From NCBI GenBank assembly GCA_902771225.1, contig CACXWH010000015.1, forward strand, positions 1 through 33,401: DNA of 33,401 bases, in the 5' to 3' direction. A program made the position numbers and the translations under genes. This DNA is from an uncultured Methanobrevibacter sp. (GTDB taxonomy: Archaea > Methanobacteriota > Methanobacteria > Methanobacteriales > Methanobacteriaceae). The notes under the pieces are model-generated. The model had not been told where the DNA came from. It saw only the letters and a list, made by a program, of their open reading frames with translations, and ran no database searches. Positions 15,156 to 24,500 of this stretch are shown piece after piece (position 1 is the stretch's first letter; every line of letters starts with the position of its first letter).

Positions 15156-15470
15156 TTTAACAAAACCTACAATTATACTTATTTAACAATATATAATATA
15201 TTAATAAATAATATAAATAATTAAGGTATTTTTATTTAAAAAATGATTTTTACTTAAAAAATAATCCATTTATTAATTTCAAATCTTTCGCAATCACAAT
15301 CCTACGGGATTAATGCAGGGATATTTAAAAGAGCATTATACAAACAGAACTAATTTTTCATCTATTCCTTAAATTGATTTTAACTTAATCCCCATCCGTG
15401 AAGTGTCAAACGCCAGATTCAGCCATTAATCACGAAAAAAAGTAAATAAAAAAAGAAAGAAAGTTAAATA
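15156..15470. other. Gene-free spacer with terminator and promoter
   Basis: The spacer lies between two minus-strand genes. Near 15434-15456 the minus strand is rich in T runs just after the adhesin-like gene, suiting an archaeal oligo-T terminator. Close to the flavoprotein start there is a TATA-like TTATATATTG. A small hairpin at 15298-15311 (AATCC, loop TACG, GGATT) has the very stable C(UACG)G tetraloop if transcribed on the plus strand; I see no promoter for it. No gene is visible. Confidence 0.4.
15434..15456 (-). terminator. Oligo-T terminator after the Ig-repeat adhesin-like gene
   Basis: Starting 15 bases past the stop, the minus strand reads through CTTTCTTT, seven T, ATTTAC and seven T. 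Runs of T on the coding strand are the usual intrinsic termination signal in archaea. Confidence 0.5.
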
Positions 15471-17816
15471 TTATTCAAGTATTGTAATTGTGTTTGACTG
15501 TGCGTAATGATTCCAATAGCTTGTAATAATGTATTTGCCTGGAAGTAAATTAATACTTAACTTTGCCATACCGCTGTCTTCAACAGTGCGATTATAAAAT
15601 ACGCCGTTAATATTGAATGTTATATTTTCGCCTTTTAAAAGACCGCCCTGTTCATTCAATGTGGTAACTTTAAATTTAGTGCCGTCCTGATACTTCATAA
15701 CAATATCGTTTGCGATTAATCTATTCAATACAATCACATTATTTGAAACACTTGCCCCATTATATGATGCGGTAATAATATAATTGGCAGGAGGCAAATT
15801 AATGGATAATCTGGCTATTCCATCTTCATCGCTTAAGCGATTATAAAATACACCGTTAATATTGAAAGTTACATAAACTCCGCTTAACGGATTGCCCTGA
15901 CCGTCTAAAACTTTTACATCATATGCAGATCCATTTCTATAATATTTTACCAAATCATGATTGTCGACAAGAACCTGTTTTACAGAAATGTGATTACTGG
16001 TCACTTCACCGGTTTTTGCATTGATAGATGTAATGATGTATTTGCCAGGAGGCAAATTAATATTCAACTTAGCCATACCTTCATTGTCAGTCTTACGAGT
16101 ATAAATTATTCCATTAATATTGAATTTAACCTCAGAATTTTTCAATGGCCCGCCATCAGTATCTAAAAATGATGCGTAAAACTGAGTGTTGTTTTTATAG
16201 TATTTTACAATATCTGCACCAAATAAAGTTGTTCTTACTTTAACTTTTACGCTGGTTTGATTTTTACCTATGTTTCCATTGTATGATACTTTAACATTAT
16301 AATCTTCACTTGCTAAATTAATAGCTAGTGATGCATATCCGTCTTTAGTAATTTCACGATAATAGGTCTGACCATTTACTTGAATTGTCACTTTTTCTCC
16401 AACTAAAGGAACACCTGATTTATCATATAAAAAAGCGACTAATCTTTCATCTCCACCTTTGTATTTATCCACATCTTCACAATATAAATCCACCCCATAA
16501 TCTGTAACATAATATCTGAAATCATTTACTTCATTCATCCCTTCAATATATGCATGAACATTATAATGTCCTTTAATTTTCGGTTTTATAATTAAATCAA
16601 TGACTTTTACACTGTTTGAAGCAGGAATTTGCCAGTATAGCTTATGCTGATTGGCGTCATAATTATAACTGCCTGCAGATGGGGAAGCTCTAACAAAATC
16701 AACATTATTGTCCAAATCAAAAACAACAGTTCTTTGACTGGAAAGGTAATTGATTCTATATTTCAAGGACAATTCATTGCCTATCACCACATTAGGCTGA
16801 CTATTAACCAAATTAATTGAATTTCCATAGTATTGACTTTCGAATATATGTGTTCCAAGATAATTCTTTCCACTGGTTTCAGGAATAGCTGATGGCGGGA
16901 AATATTGTCCTTTAAAAATCACATGAGTTACAATACCTGCAGTATTAAGACCTGCATTAAGTCCATTGTCATTAGTTGCATAGACATCAACCCCATTGAA
17001 TACACCATTTGGGGTTTCTTTAACCTTATAATTATAAGTGATGAGATTTCTTCTATTCAAACCGGATGTATCATATGAACAGATGAGTATTATTGCATCA
17101 ACAGGATTTGAACTATAGTCTCTATAATTTCCTTTATCATAATATGAATAATAATTCGGAATGACCATATATTGTCCTTCTTGTAAAGTGCCTGTTAAAA
17201 TAGTCTCTACAAAAGAAATACCATATCTTCCATCAGGAGCTTTTATAATAAAATGACCATAGTGATATTTAGAAAGAGCACCTTGAATTTGTTGAAGAGA
17301 ATTGTATGAAATATCATTATTCAAAACCATTGTAGCGGCCATTTGCTCTATGAATCTGCTGTCGCCATCATATTGACTTCCTCCCTGACCGATAACCCAT
17401 CCATTTTCCGTTATGATAATATGGAAAAAGTACTCTTTTACATCATCCACATCATCTATTTCCTGTTTTAGAATATTTAAACCGTTCCAGCTTTGTGAAT
17501 TGATTTGTATTCCATTTCCGTTTAATTTACCGTCCTGTCTGAAAGCATATATCGTTTCACCATTTTTTTCCTGAATAACAAAAGAACAGCACTCAGATTC
17601 TGATAAATTAACTATTTCCGTATTGCCGGGATTGTAATATACCATTTCATCTGAATTAAACTGTTCATTTCCAATATTGTCTAATGCAACATTATTTTCA
17701 ACCAAAACCGGTGCATCATCATAAACTGTAATATTTTCCGATGCATCAACTGCATTAAAACAACAAAAGACCATTATTAATATTGTTAAAATAAATAAAG
17801 ATTTTTTAAAAAACAT
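15471..17816 (-). CDS. Secreted adhesin-like protein: possible Ntn-hydrolase-like domain plus Ig-like repeats
   Basis: 781 residues from the ATG at 17814-17816; a run of six G just upstream acts as ribosome site, so I prefer it to the GTG four codons earlier. Residues 1-26 are a signal peptide. Residues 76-330 form a globular domain that begins CCSFVIQ...YAFRQDG and later has YGHFIIKAPDGRYGI. This echoes the Cys-S/T-x-F-V ... R-x-D start and the H-x-x-I-x-D-x-x-G segment of choloylglycine hydrolase and C45 acyltransferase (Ntn) folds. That is a suggestion, not proof. Residues 340-440 look like a beta-sandwich. From about 445 four Ig-like (Big-1-like) repeats follow, three ending in FNING...YNR/YTR...LSINLPPG-Y-I-I-T. 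No C-terminal membrane anchor or sorting signal is seen. Confidence 0.8.
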   Translation of the reverse strand: MFFKKSLFILTILIMVFCCFNAVDASENITVYDDAPVLVENNVALDNIGNEQFNSDEMVYYNPGNTEIVNLSESECCSFVIQEKNGETIYAFRQDGKLNGNGIQINSQSWNGLNILKQEIDDVDDVKEYFFHIIITENGWVIGQGGSQYDGDSRFIEQMAATMVLNNDISYNSLQQIQGALSKYHYGHFIIKAPDGRYGISFVETILTGTLQEGQYMVIPNYYSYYDKGNYRDYSSNPVDAIILICSYDTSGLNRRNLITYNYKVKETPNGVFNGVDVYATNDNGLNAGLNTAGIVTHVIFKGQYFPPSAIPETSGKNYLGTHIFESQYYGNSINLVNSQPNVVIGNELSLKYRINYLSSQRTVVFDLDNNVDFVRASPSAGSYNYDANQHKLYWQIPASNSVKVIDLIIKPKIKGHYNVHAYIEGMNEVNDFRYYVTDYGVDLYCEDVDKYKGGDERLVAFLYDKSGVPLVGEKVTIQVNGQTYYREITKDGYASLAINLASEDYNVKVSYNGNIGKNQTSVKVKVRTTLFGADIVKYYKNNTQFYASFLDTDGGPLKNSEVKFNINGIIYTRKTDNEGMAKLNINLPPGKYIITSINAKTGEVTSNHISVKQVLVDNHDLVKYYRNGSAYDVKVLDGQGNPLSGVYVTFNINGVFYNRLSDEDGIARLSINLPPANYIITASYNGASVSNNVIVLNRLIANDIVMKYQDGTKFKVTTLNEQGGLLKGENITFNINGVFYNRTVEDSGMAKLSINLLPGKYIITSYWNHYAQSNTITILE
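15490..16320 (-). repeat. Tandem Ig-like repeat units within the adhesin-like gene
   Basis: Three adjacent units of about 250 bases are clearly related at DNA level. The block around CGATTATAAAATACGCCGTT (15590 region) returns near 15838 with few changes and, more diverged, near 16088. A fourth, weaker unit lies near 16340. The protein units share K-Y-x-x-G-x-x-F/Y, then G-x-x-L, F-N-I-N-G, and A-x-L-x-I-N-L. Confidence 0.7.
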
Positions 17817-17922
17817 GTTACCCCCCACATTTTTAAAATGTTAATTTAAAATTTTATTGAATATTATATTTAAATCTAATCAAATGACAAATTATAGAAT
17901 ATAACAAAAAAGAAAACCCAAA

Positions 17923-17942
17923 GAGTGTTGGCAGAAATTATT
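17923..17942 (+). repeat. Left terminal inverted repeat, IS copy 1
   Basis: Exactly complementary to 19756-19775. The same sequence with two differences is at the left end of copy 2. Confidence 0.85.
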
Positions 17943-17995
17943 TGATTTTGAACATTTTTCATTTTTCTCCTTTTAATTATTTTCCACAGTTTTTT

Positions 17996-19456
17996 TCATG
18001 TTAGTGATATGAATTTTATTGCACTAATGATAGAATAGAAATCCATTTTGTTCTCTTTTATCAGATTAAATAATCTTATTAGGTTATAGGATGCTATAAT
18101 AGTATACATTAGGTTTTGTACCTTTTTTAAGCCTGTTATTGGTATGTGGTCGTAGTTGTAGATTCTTTTAAATGTTCCGTTATGTGCTTCTACTGTCTTT
18201 GAACGTTGTTTATATTCTTTTATTCCATCTTTAGTGGACATTAATCTTTCTGTTTTGTATGTAACTTCGTGAACATATCTTGTAATTGTTCTGTGATTAG
18301 TTTTGTAGCAGGTTTTTTTGTCTTTGCATTTTTTGCAGGCTTGGTAATTTGAATAGATTAGTTTGATTTTATTTCCGCCTCCTTTTTCTTGAGGTGCTGG
18401 ATATGCTCCATCAAGAGTTAATTCTTTTTTATTTGGACAAATGAAAACATTTTTATATTCATCAAAAACAAAATAATCTATAGCAAAAGGATTTTCAGGT
18501 GCATTACCTGAATTTTGTCTATTTTGCTGTTTTGTTGGAATTAAAGCAGTTATACCTAATTCTTCGAGAAATGTCAGGTTTGCTAGTGTTGAATATATTG
18601 TATCAGCGCTAATTTTATTGGGTTTAGTGTTTAAATTAACGAGGATTTGTTTCATTAATGCTGGAATTTGATAATAATCTGTAGGATTTTGAACTGCATT
18701 AACTCCACAAATTAACTTTGATTTTGTATCAGTACCTAATTGAATGTTATATGAAAATTTAGGGTACTTTTGTCCTTTATCTTTAATTTTCATTAATCTT
18801 GCATCATAATCATTTAAAGCAAGCGATACTTGACCAGAATAATCCAACAAACGCCACCAATGAAACAAAATATCTACTTTTTCATCATCCGTAACTGGTT
18901 TATCCTTTAAAAATTTTCTTGCTGTTCTTCTAAGCTGTTTAATTTCATCTTTTGACAATTCTTCAACCATATAATGCTTTATTAACAAACTAATGTCTTT
19001 TTCTTTGATTATATTAAAAGGTGAATTATATGCTTTTTTTATTGTACCATCAATCGCAATATGCTCAAAATCAGTTAAACCCAATTTATTGGCCACAATA
19101 AGAATAAAACTAATAATTAACCGATAAATTGGTTGAAAATACTTACAATAATCCCTAATTGTCCTATCGCTAGGTTCAATACCTTGTGAAATTAAATTGT
19201 ATAAATGATTGTATTTTGCATTATAATCCAAAACCACAGTACTTGTTATTTTATTCATATAACCATAAAAAATTAATTTAATCATATTTTTAAGTTCAAA
19301 TGGCGGTTTTCCTACATTTGAAGTTTTTCGCTCAATTTTAAAGAAATTAAAAGCACCATCAACAATTACTGATGCAAAATACATAAGCTGAAATTCATTC
19401 TCCATTCGACTAATTTCCATACCATTATCTTTTAAAATTTGATTATCCAACATCAT
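17996..19456 (-). CDS. Intact IS1182-like DDE transposase
   Basis: 486 residues from the ATG at 19454-19456 (a TTG three codons earlier also keeps frame). An N-terminal helical DNA-binding region includes PPFELKNMIKLIFYGYMNKITS, as in IS1182/DUF772 transposases. The probable catalytic triad is D in IAIDGTIKKA (about 137), D in ISADTIYSTL (about 278) and E in KTVEAHNGTFKR (about 430). A C-x2-C/C cluster (CKKCKDKKTC) lies near residue 380. The ending GLKKVQNLMYTIIASYNLIRLFNL matches the family's usual C-terminus. Nothing interrupts the frame, and the inverted repeats are intact, so the element may be active. Confidence 0.9.
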   Translation of the reverse strand: MMLDNQILKDNGMEISRMENEFQLMYFASVIVDGAFNFFKIERKTSNVGKPPFELKNMIKLIFYGYMNKITSTVVLDYNAKYNHLYNLISQGIEPSDRTIRDYCKYFQPIYRLIISFILIVANKLGLTDFEHIAIDGTIKKAYNSPFNIIKEKDISLLIKHYMVEELSKDEIKQLRRTARKFLKDKPVTDDEKVDILFHWWRLLDYSGQVSLALNDYDARLMKIKDKGQKYPKFSYNIQLGTDTKSKLICGVNAVQNPTDYYQIPALMKQILVNLNTKPNKISADTIYSTLANLTFLEELGITALIPTKQQNRQNSGNAPENPFAIDYFVFDEYKNVFICPNKKELTLDGAYPAPQEKGGGNKIKLIYSNYQACKKCKDKKTCYKTNHRTITRYVHEVTYKTERLMSTKDGIKEYKQRSKTVEAHNGTFKRIYNYDHIPITGLKKVQNLMYTIIASYNLIRLFNLIKENKMDFYSIISAIKFISLT

Positions 19457-19755
19457 TCTAATCAAAAATCCATAAATTCAATCATATAACCATAGAATAA
19501 ACTATAATTACTTATATATTTGTAATTTATAATATAAATAGATTTTAATAACTTATAGTTAGAATAAAAAGTAAATAATTAATATTATTAAAAATAATGA
19601 ATTATTAGAATAGCATATATAAATTTAAGAGAACATTATGAATAAATTAAAAAAATAACAAAAAAATAGGGTAAAAAAAATTGAATAATCTTAATTGAAC
19701 AAAATTTAATAAAAATGTTAAAAATTAGTAAAAAATTGAACAGTAATTAAAAATT

Positions 19756-19775
19756 AATAATTTCTGCCAACACTC
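19756..19775 (-). repeat. Right terminal inverted repeat, IS copy 1
   Basis: Perfect complement of 17923-17942. It directly adjoins the TTA (stop codon on the minus strand) of the next transposase gene. Confidence 0.85.
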
Positions 19776-21272
19776 TTAAATGAGTGTTGCGTTTAGTTTT
19801 TCGTGTATTTTTTGTATGTTATGTGCTATTGTTCGTATTGTTAGTTCTTTTTCTGCATTTTTCATGTCGGTTCTGTTTAGTTTTTGGAAATTACGTGCGT
19901 TTCGTAGTAGTCCGAAGTGTGCTTCGTTCAAATTGGCTCTTTTTTTATAGTATATTTTTCCTTCTGGAGATTTGATATCTGCTTTCATTTTCCATCTTAA
20001 ATCGTCAACAGGTTCGAAAATTTCTCGTACTCTGCTTTTTGTGCATTGATTTTTGACTGGGCAAGTTTTACATTTGTTTGTTGAGTATACTCTCATCCAT
20101 ACGCCGTTTAATTTTCTATCGTTTTTGTAATGTAAAGGTTCGTCCATTGGGCAGGTGAATGAGTCTGTTTTCTAATTATATGTGAAATTTACTTTGTGAT
20201 ATGGTTTTTCTCTATTTTTAGATTTTGTTTTGCTGCTTTCATTTCGATCTGGAATTAATAATCTTATGTTGTTTTCATAAGCATATTTTATTACATTATC
20301 GTCCATATATCCGTTATCTGCGACTAATACTTTAGGATTGATTCCCATTTGTATTTTTATTTCGTGTAACATTTCAAATAGTTCGTTAGAGTCAGTAACA
20401 TTCTGTGTTAGGTATTGACCTACAACCATTCCATTTTTACTGTCAACAGCAACTTGATAATTGTAATTCAAACCCATATTTCCTTTTTTATCCACCACCC
20501 ACCTTGATTCGGTGTCTGTTAAACTAATTGTATGTTTTCCATCATAATTTGCTTTTAAAACATCCAATAAATCAATAACATAACACATATTATCAACACT
20601 AATTAAAGCAGTTTTAAGAAGAATCAAAGCATTTTTATTCAAATTATCATTTATTTCATTAATTAAATCATCTATGTCTTCTTGTTTTTTATTTTCATTA
20701 AATTGTTTGTGTATTTTGTACCAAATACTGTTTTTACACCAGTTTCCACCATAATCCAAAATTAAATTTTGCAAAAATTCAATTTCTTCAATTTTGATTA
20801 CACGAAAATTATTAGAATTCGCTTTTACAATGGTTCCATCAACTGCAACACACTCACCATCAATTAAACCTAAATTAATACCTAAAATAATTGTATAATG
20901 GAAAAATGCATTAATTAATAAACTATTTTCTTGCAAAAACCTATGAATTGTTGATTTTTTAGGTTTCTTATCATTTAGGATATAATTAACAGATTCATCA
21001 TTGTTATTAATCCAATTAGCCAATTTTCTACTACTAAAACGATTATTATAAACACCATAAACATAAAATCCCAATAATTCATCAGAATAATATTCTTTTG
21101 GCCTCCCTTCACCATTATAATCATTTTTAAATAATAATGGAAAATCACGTTTAAAATTACTGACTAACTTTTTAACTGTAAATACAATATTATCATTATT
21201 CAAATTCTGTCCAGAGAAAGCATAAGTAAAAATTGCCTGTTCACAAGTTGCATTATCATAAACTAAACTCAT
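19776..21272 (-). pseudogene. Second transposase gene, broken by one in-frame TAG
   Basis: From the ATG at 21270-21272 the frame runs to ...HKVNFTYN, meets TAG at 20172-20174, and continues unchanged with KTDSFTCPMDEPLHY to a TAA at 19776-19778. Joined, it makes about 498 residues of a DDE transposase in the IS1182/IS5-like group. D lies in VAVDGTIVKA and D in VLVADNGYMDD before the stop. C-x2-C, E in ANLNEAHFGLLRNAR, and a typical C-terminal helix lie after it. The stop falls just before the CP-x-x-x-P-L motif, so the product would lack the catalytic Glu. TAG is an ordinary stop elsewhere here (8546-8548, 10133-10135), so a nonsense mutation is the simplest reading. It differs from copies 1 and 2; its own inverted repeats were not found. 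Confidence 0.85.
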
Positions 21273-21535
21273 AAATATCAAAACACCCAATCATTAAAAA
21301 CAAAACCAAAACATTTAAGTGTCACAAAATACATAAAAATAGAATGTGGGAAGTGTTTTAGTTTTGTTGTGTTAATTAACTATTTATCTTCCCATATATT
21401 TATAATTAACTACTTTTTAAATAATTACAACTAAAATGAGTACTTAATCAAGCAAATATTTAATAAAAAAATAAAAAATTAGAAAAAATATTTATTGGAC
21501 AGTCTCTTTATTGGACAGACTCTTAAATATTTTAT
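21273..21535. other. Spacer between second transposase and giant adhesin-like gene
   Basis: Contains an imperfect inverted repeat: AACAAAACCAAAACATTT near 21299-21317 and its near-complement AAGTGTTTTAGTTTTGTT near 21351-21370. It may be part of the second insertion sequence's right end. The part next to 21535 repeats TATTGGACAG twice (about 21492-21522). No gene is seen. Confidence 0.3.
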
Positions 21536-24500
21536 TTATTTCCTCCTTTTTAACCCCACTGGTATCAAACCGCATAAAGCAATCAAAACAACAATTATTG
21601 TACTAAACATAGACGGTATAAACCCTATATTTTTATCTGCATTTGCCACAGAAACAATACTTTTAGAAGCTGACGGATTTACCAGAACATCACTTTCAGA
21701 AGATACTACCGTTTTTTGAACAGCACTACCAAAAACATTAACACCACCCACATCCTTCAAATCCGCATACACTGCATCAACAAAAACATCCACCACATCA
21801 AATTCCTCCTCACATTCATCATCAAGCATACCACCATCACCAATCTCATAGAAATAATTATCCGGCCCATATTCAGCCACATTACCATCATATGCACCAA
21901 ACACTGTAAGATTTACACGTGGCTCTCCAAAGAAATTTGCACCACCATATTCAGCTTCATTTTTATCATAGATTCCATCCACAGTCACATTTGAAATAGC
22001 ATCTCCAAAGAAGTTTGCACCACCCTCAAGCGCCCGATTATAAGCATATCTTCCACTTATATTAGAATTATAAACATCATGATCGAAGTAATTTCCACCA
22101 CCATTACTCTTAGCACTATTATTAATGAATACTCCAGTTACACTGGAATTGTAAACCCCATTATTGAAATAGTTTACACCACCACAATCTGCAGTGTTAT
22201 TAACATATGTTCCAGCCACAATAGAACTAGAAACACCCTTGGAATAATAAATTGCACCACCATAATCTAGTGCTTCATTAAAATTATACTCACCACCAAT
22301 AAATGAATCAGAAACACCATCATCAAAGTAAATCGCACCACCACAATCAGCATGATTACAAATAAAAGTAGCATTAACCACACTATTAAAAACAGGCTTA
22401 ATAAAGTGTAATGCACCACCATATCTGCTCATACCATTCATAAATGTTAAACCAGTCAAAATTATACGATTGGAATCAATAGTAAATACTCTGGAATGAC
22501 CTTCAGCATCAAATATCACATCACCACCATAACCTTTAACAGTTATCTTTTTATCAATAGTTAAATTTACATTCTTTAAACCAACATATCTACCAGATGC
22601 AATATAAATAACATCACCATCCCTACAAACATTCAAAGCTTCTTTCAATGCAGTAAAAGCAGAATCAGGGCTCTGACCATCACCACCACCTTGTGCCACA
22701 TCAACATACCAAGACTTACCCACACCATTTAAACCACTTACATTTGAGTCAACTGGGAAATTATTTTTAGATACAGTAAAAGAAGTCATATTAGATACTG
22801 GATTATAATACTTATCACTATCAAATTCCAATGTAGCATTATATATACCAATATTCATATATCCAAGATTTACACTACCTACACCATTAGTAATCTTCAT
22901 TGTCTTTTCCACACCACCAATCTTAAGTGTGTATAATCCATCAACACTACCATGTGCATATGCATAGACTTCACTAGCAACATCACAATCTGGAATACTT
23001 AACACAACCTGAGGAGTACCCTTAATTACATAGACATAATTAACAGCAGTAGTCTTCATATAATTTTCATCAATTTGTTTCGGCACCACAGTAAGCCTAT
23101 AAGACATAACAGAATAACTACCTAAATCAAATTCATAAGGCTCTTTAGTAAGATTTATCAACTTAGAAACACGAGTATGACTCAAACCTAACTCATATAT
23201 TCCAGGAGCATTTGTTTTAATAACACCAATAATATTATTCGGATAAACAATTTCTCTATCCATGGTTATACTTATATTAACCATACATTTATCAACAACC
23301 AGCAAAGATTCCTTAACATCAAACTTCACATCCTTATTGTCAATAGTGGTATGTGTTACATAACTTCCCGGAGATAACATAACATATCCCACACCAGAAC
23401 CATTAACAACATTGATTTCAACTATCACATCACCAATACTCAGATTATATAAACTATCATAGTCACTTGTCAATGTGATTGGTATAGGTTCACCATAAGT
23501 TACTCTGCCCGGTGTAGAAACTTTAGCAGTGACTAATCTGGAAACTGAAAAATTCGCAGATGCACTACTTGAAAGATAATACCCTGATTCAGGATTGGTA
23601 ATTGTAATAGTATATTCGCCTGGATCAAATCCTTTAATTTCCAATCCTTCCCACCACATAGTAGTGGTTCCATTTTTAACAATACGACCTTTACTATCTT
23701 TTATCTCATAAAAAGCATTATTATATCTTGGAATTTTAAATTCAACTTCCAATGCCTCATAAGGATAATACTCATACCTACAATAAGTAATGTTAACAGA
23801 AGAAGACTCCATGAAGTAGTTATCACCATAATGTTTTGCCACATTATCCCTGTATAATCCACCAACATTAGAATTAGAAACAACTCTAAAGAAGTTTGCA
23901 CCACCACCCTCAAGTGCCCGATTATAAGCATATCTTCCACTTATATTAGAATTATAAACCTCATGACTAAAGTAATTTACACCACCAAATTTTGCTTGAT
24001 TAAAAAAATACATTCCATTTATACTGGAATTATAAAACTCATGACTAAAGTAAATTGCACCACCATTATCAGTTGCACGATTGTCAATATAAGTTCCCAT
24101 TATATTTGAATTGTAAACCTGACCATCGAAGTAAATTGCACCACCACACACTGCCTGATTATCCATGAAAGTAGCATATATATTACTATTGGAAACAGAA
24201 TCAACAAAAAAGATTGCACCACCACAATCAGATTTACCATTTACAAATACAAGATTAGTTATATTAACAGAACTTGCATTAATTGTAAATATCCTACCTA
24301 ATCCCTGTGCATCAATTATATGACCATTACCATTAATAGTAATATTTTTATTAATTAAAACACCATTCACACCAATATTACCTAATGTATAGTCACGTTC
24401 CAGATTAATAATGCCATCAACATTATTATCAATTAATTCTTGTAATGACATGCTCAAAGTTGAATTACTGGCCAAGAGCTTTTCCATAACTGACTTGCCG

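Larger units (their letters stand above)
17923..19775 (-). mobile_element. IS1182-like insertion sequence, copy 1 (complete)
   Basis: A 1,853-base element bounded by perfect 20-base terminal inverted repeats, GAGTGTTGGCAGAAATTATT at 17923-17942 and its complement at 19756-19775. One transposase gene runs on the minus strand, with about 300 bases of AT-rich non-coding DNA between its start and the right terminus. I could not define a target-site duplication: the left flank is CCAAA and the right flank TTAAA. The right terminus touches the stop codon of another transposase gene. The left terminus is 107 bases before the adhesin-like start codon. A decayed relative occupies 30481-32327. Confidence 0.85.

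Noticed and set aside
15298-15311. Hairpin with UACG tetraloop as a separate small RNA
   Set aside because: Only five pairs and no plausible plus-strand promoter nearby.
20172-20174. TAG as a pyrrolysine codon
   Set aside because: TAG ends other genes in the window, transposases do not need pyrrolysine, and no pyl genes are visible; a nonsense mutation is simpler.
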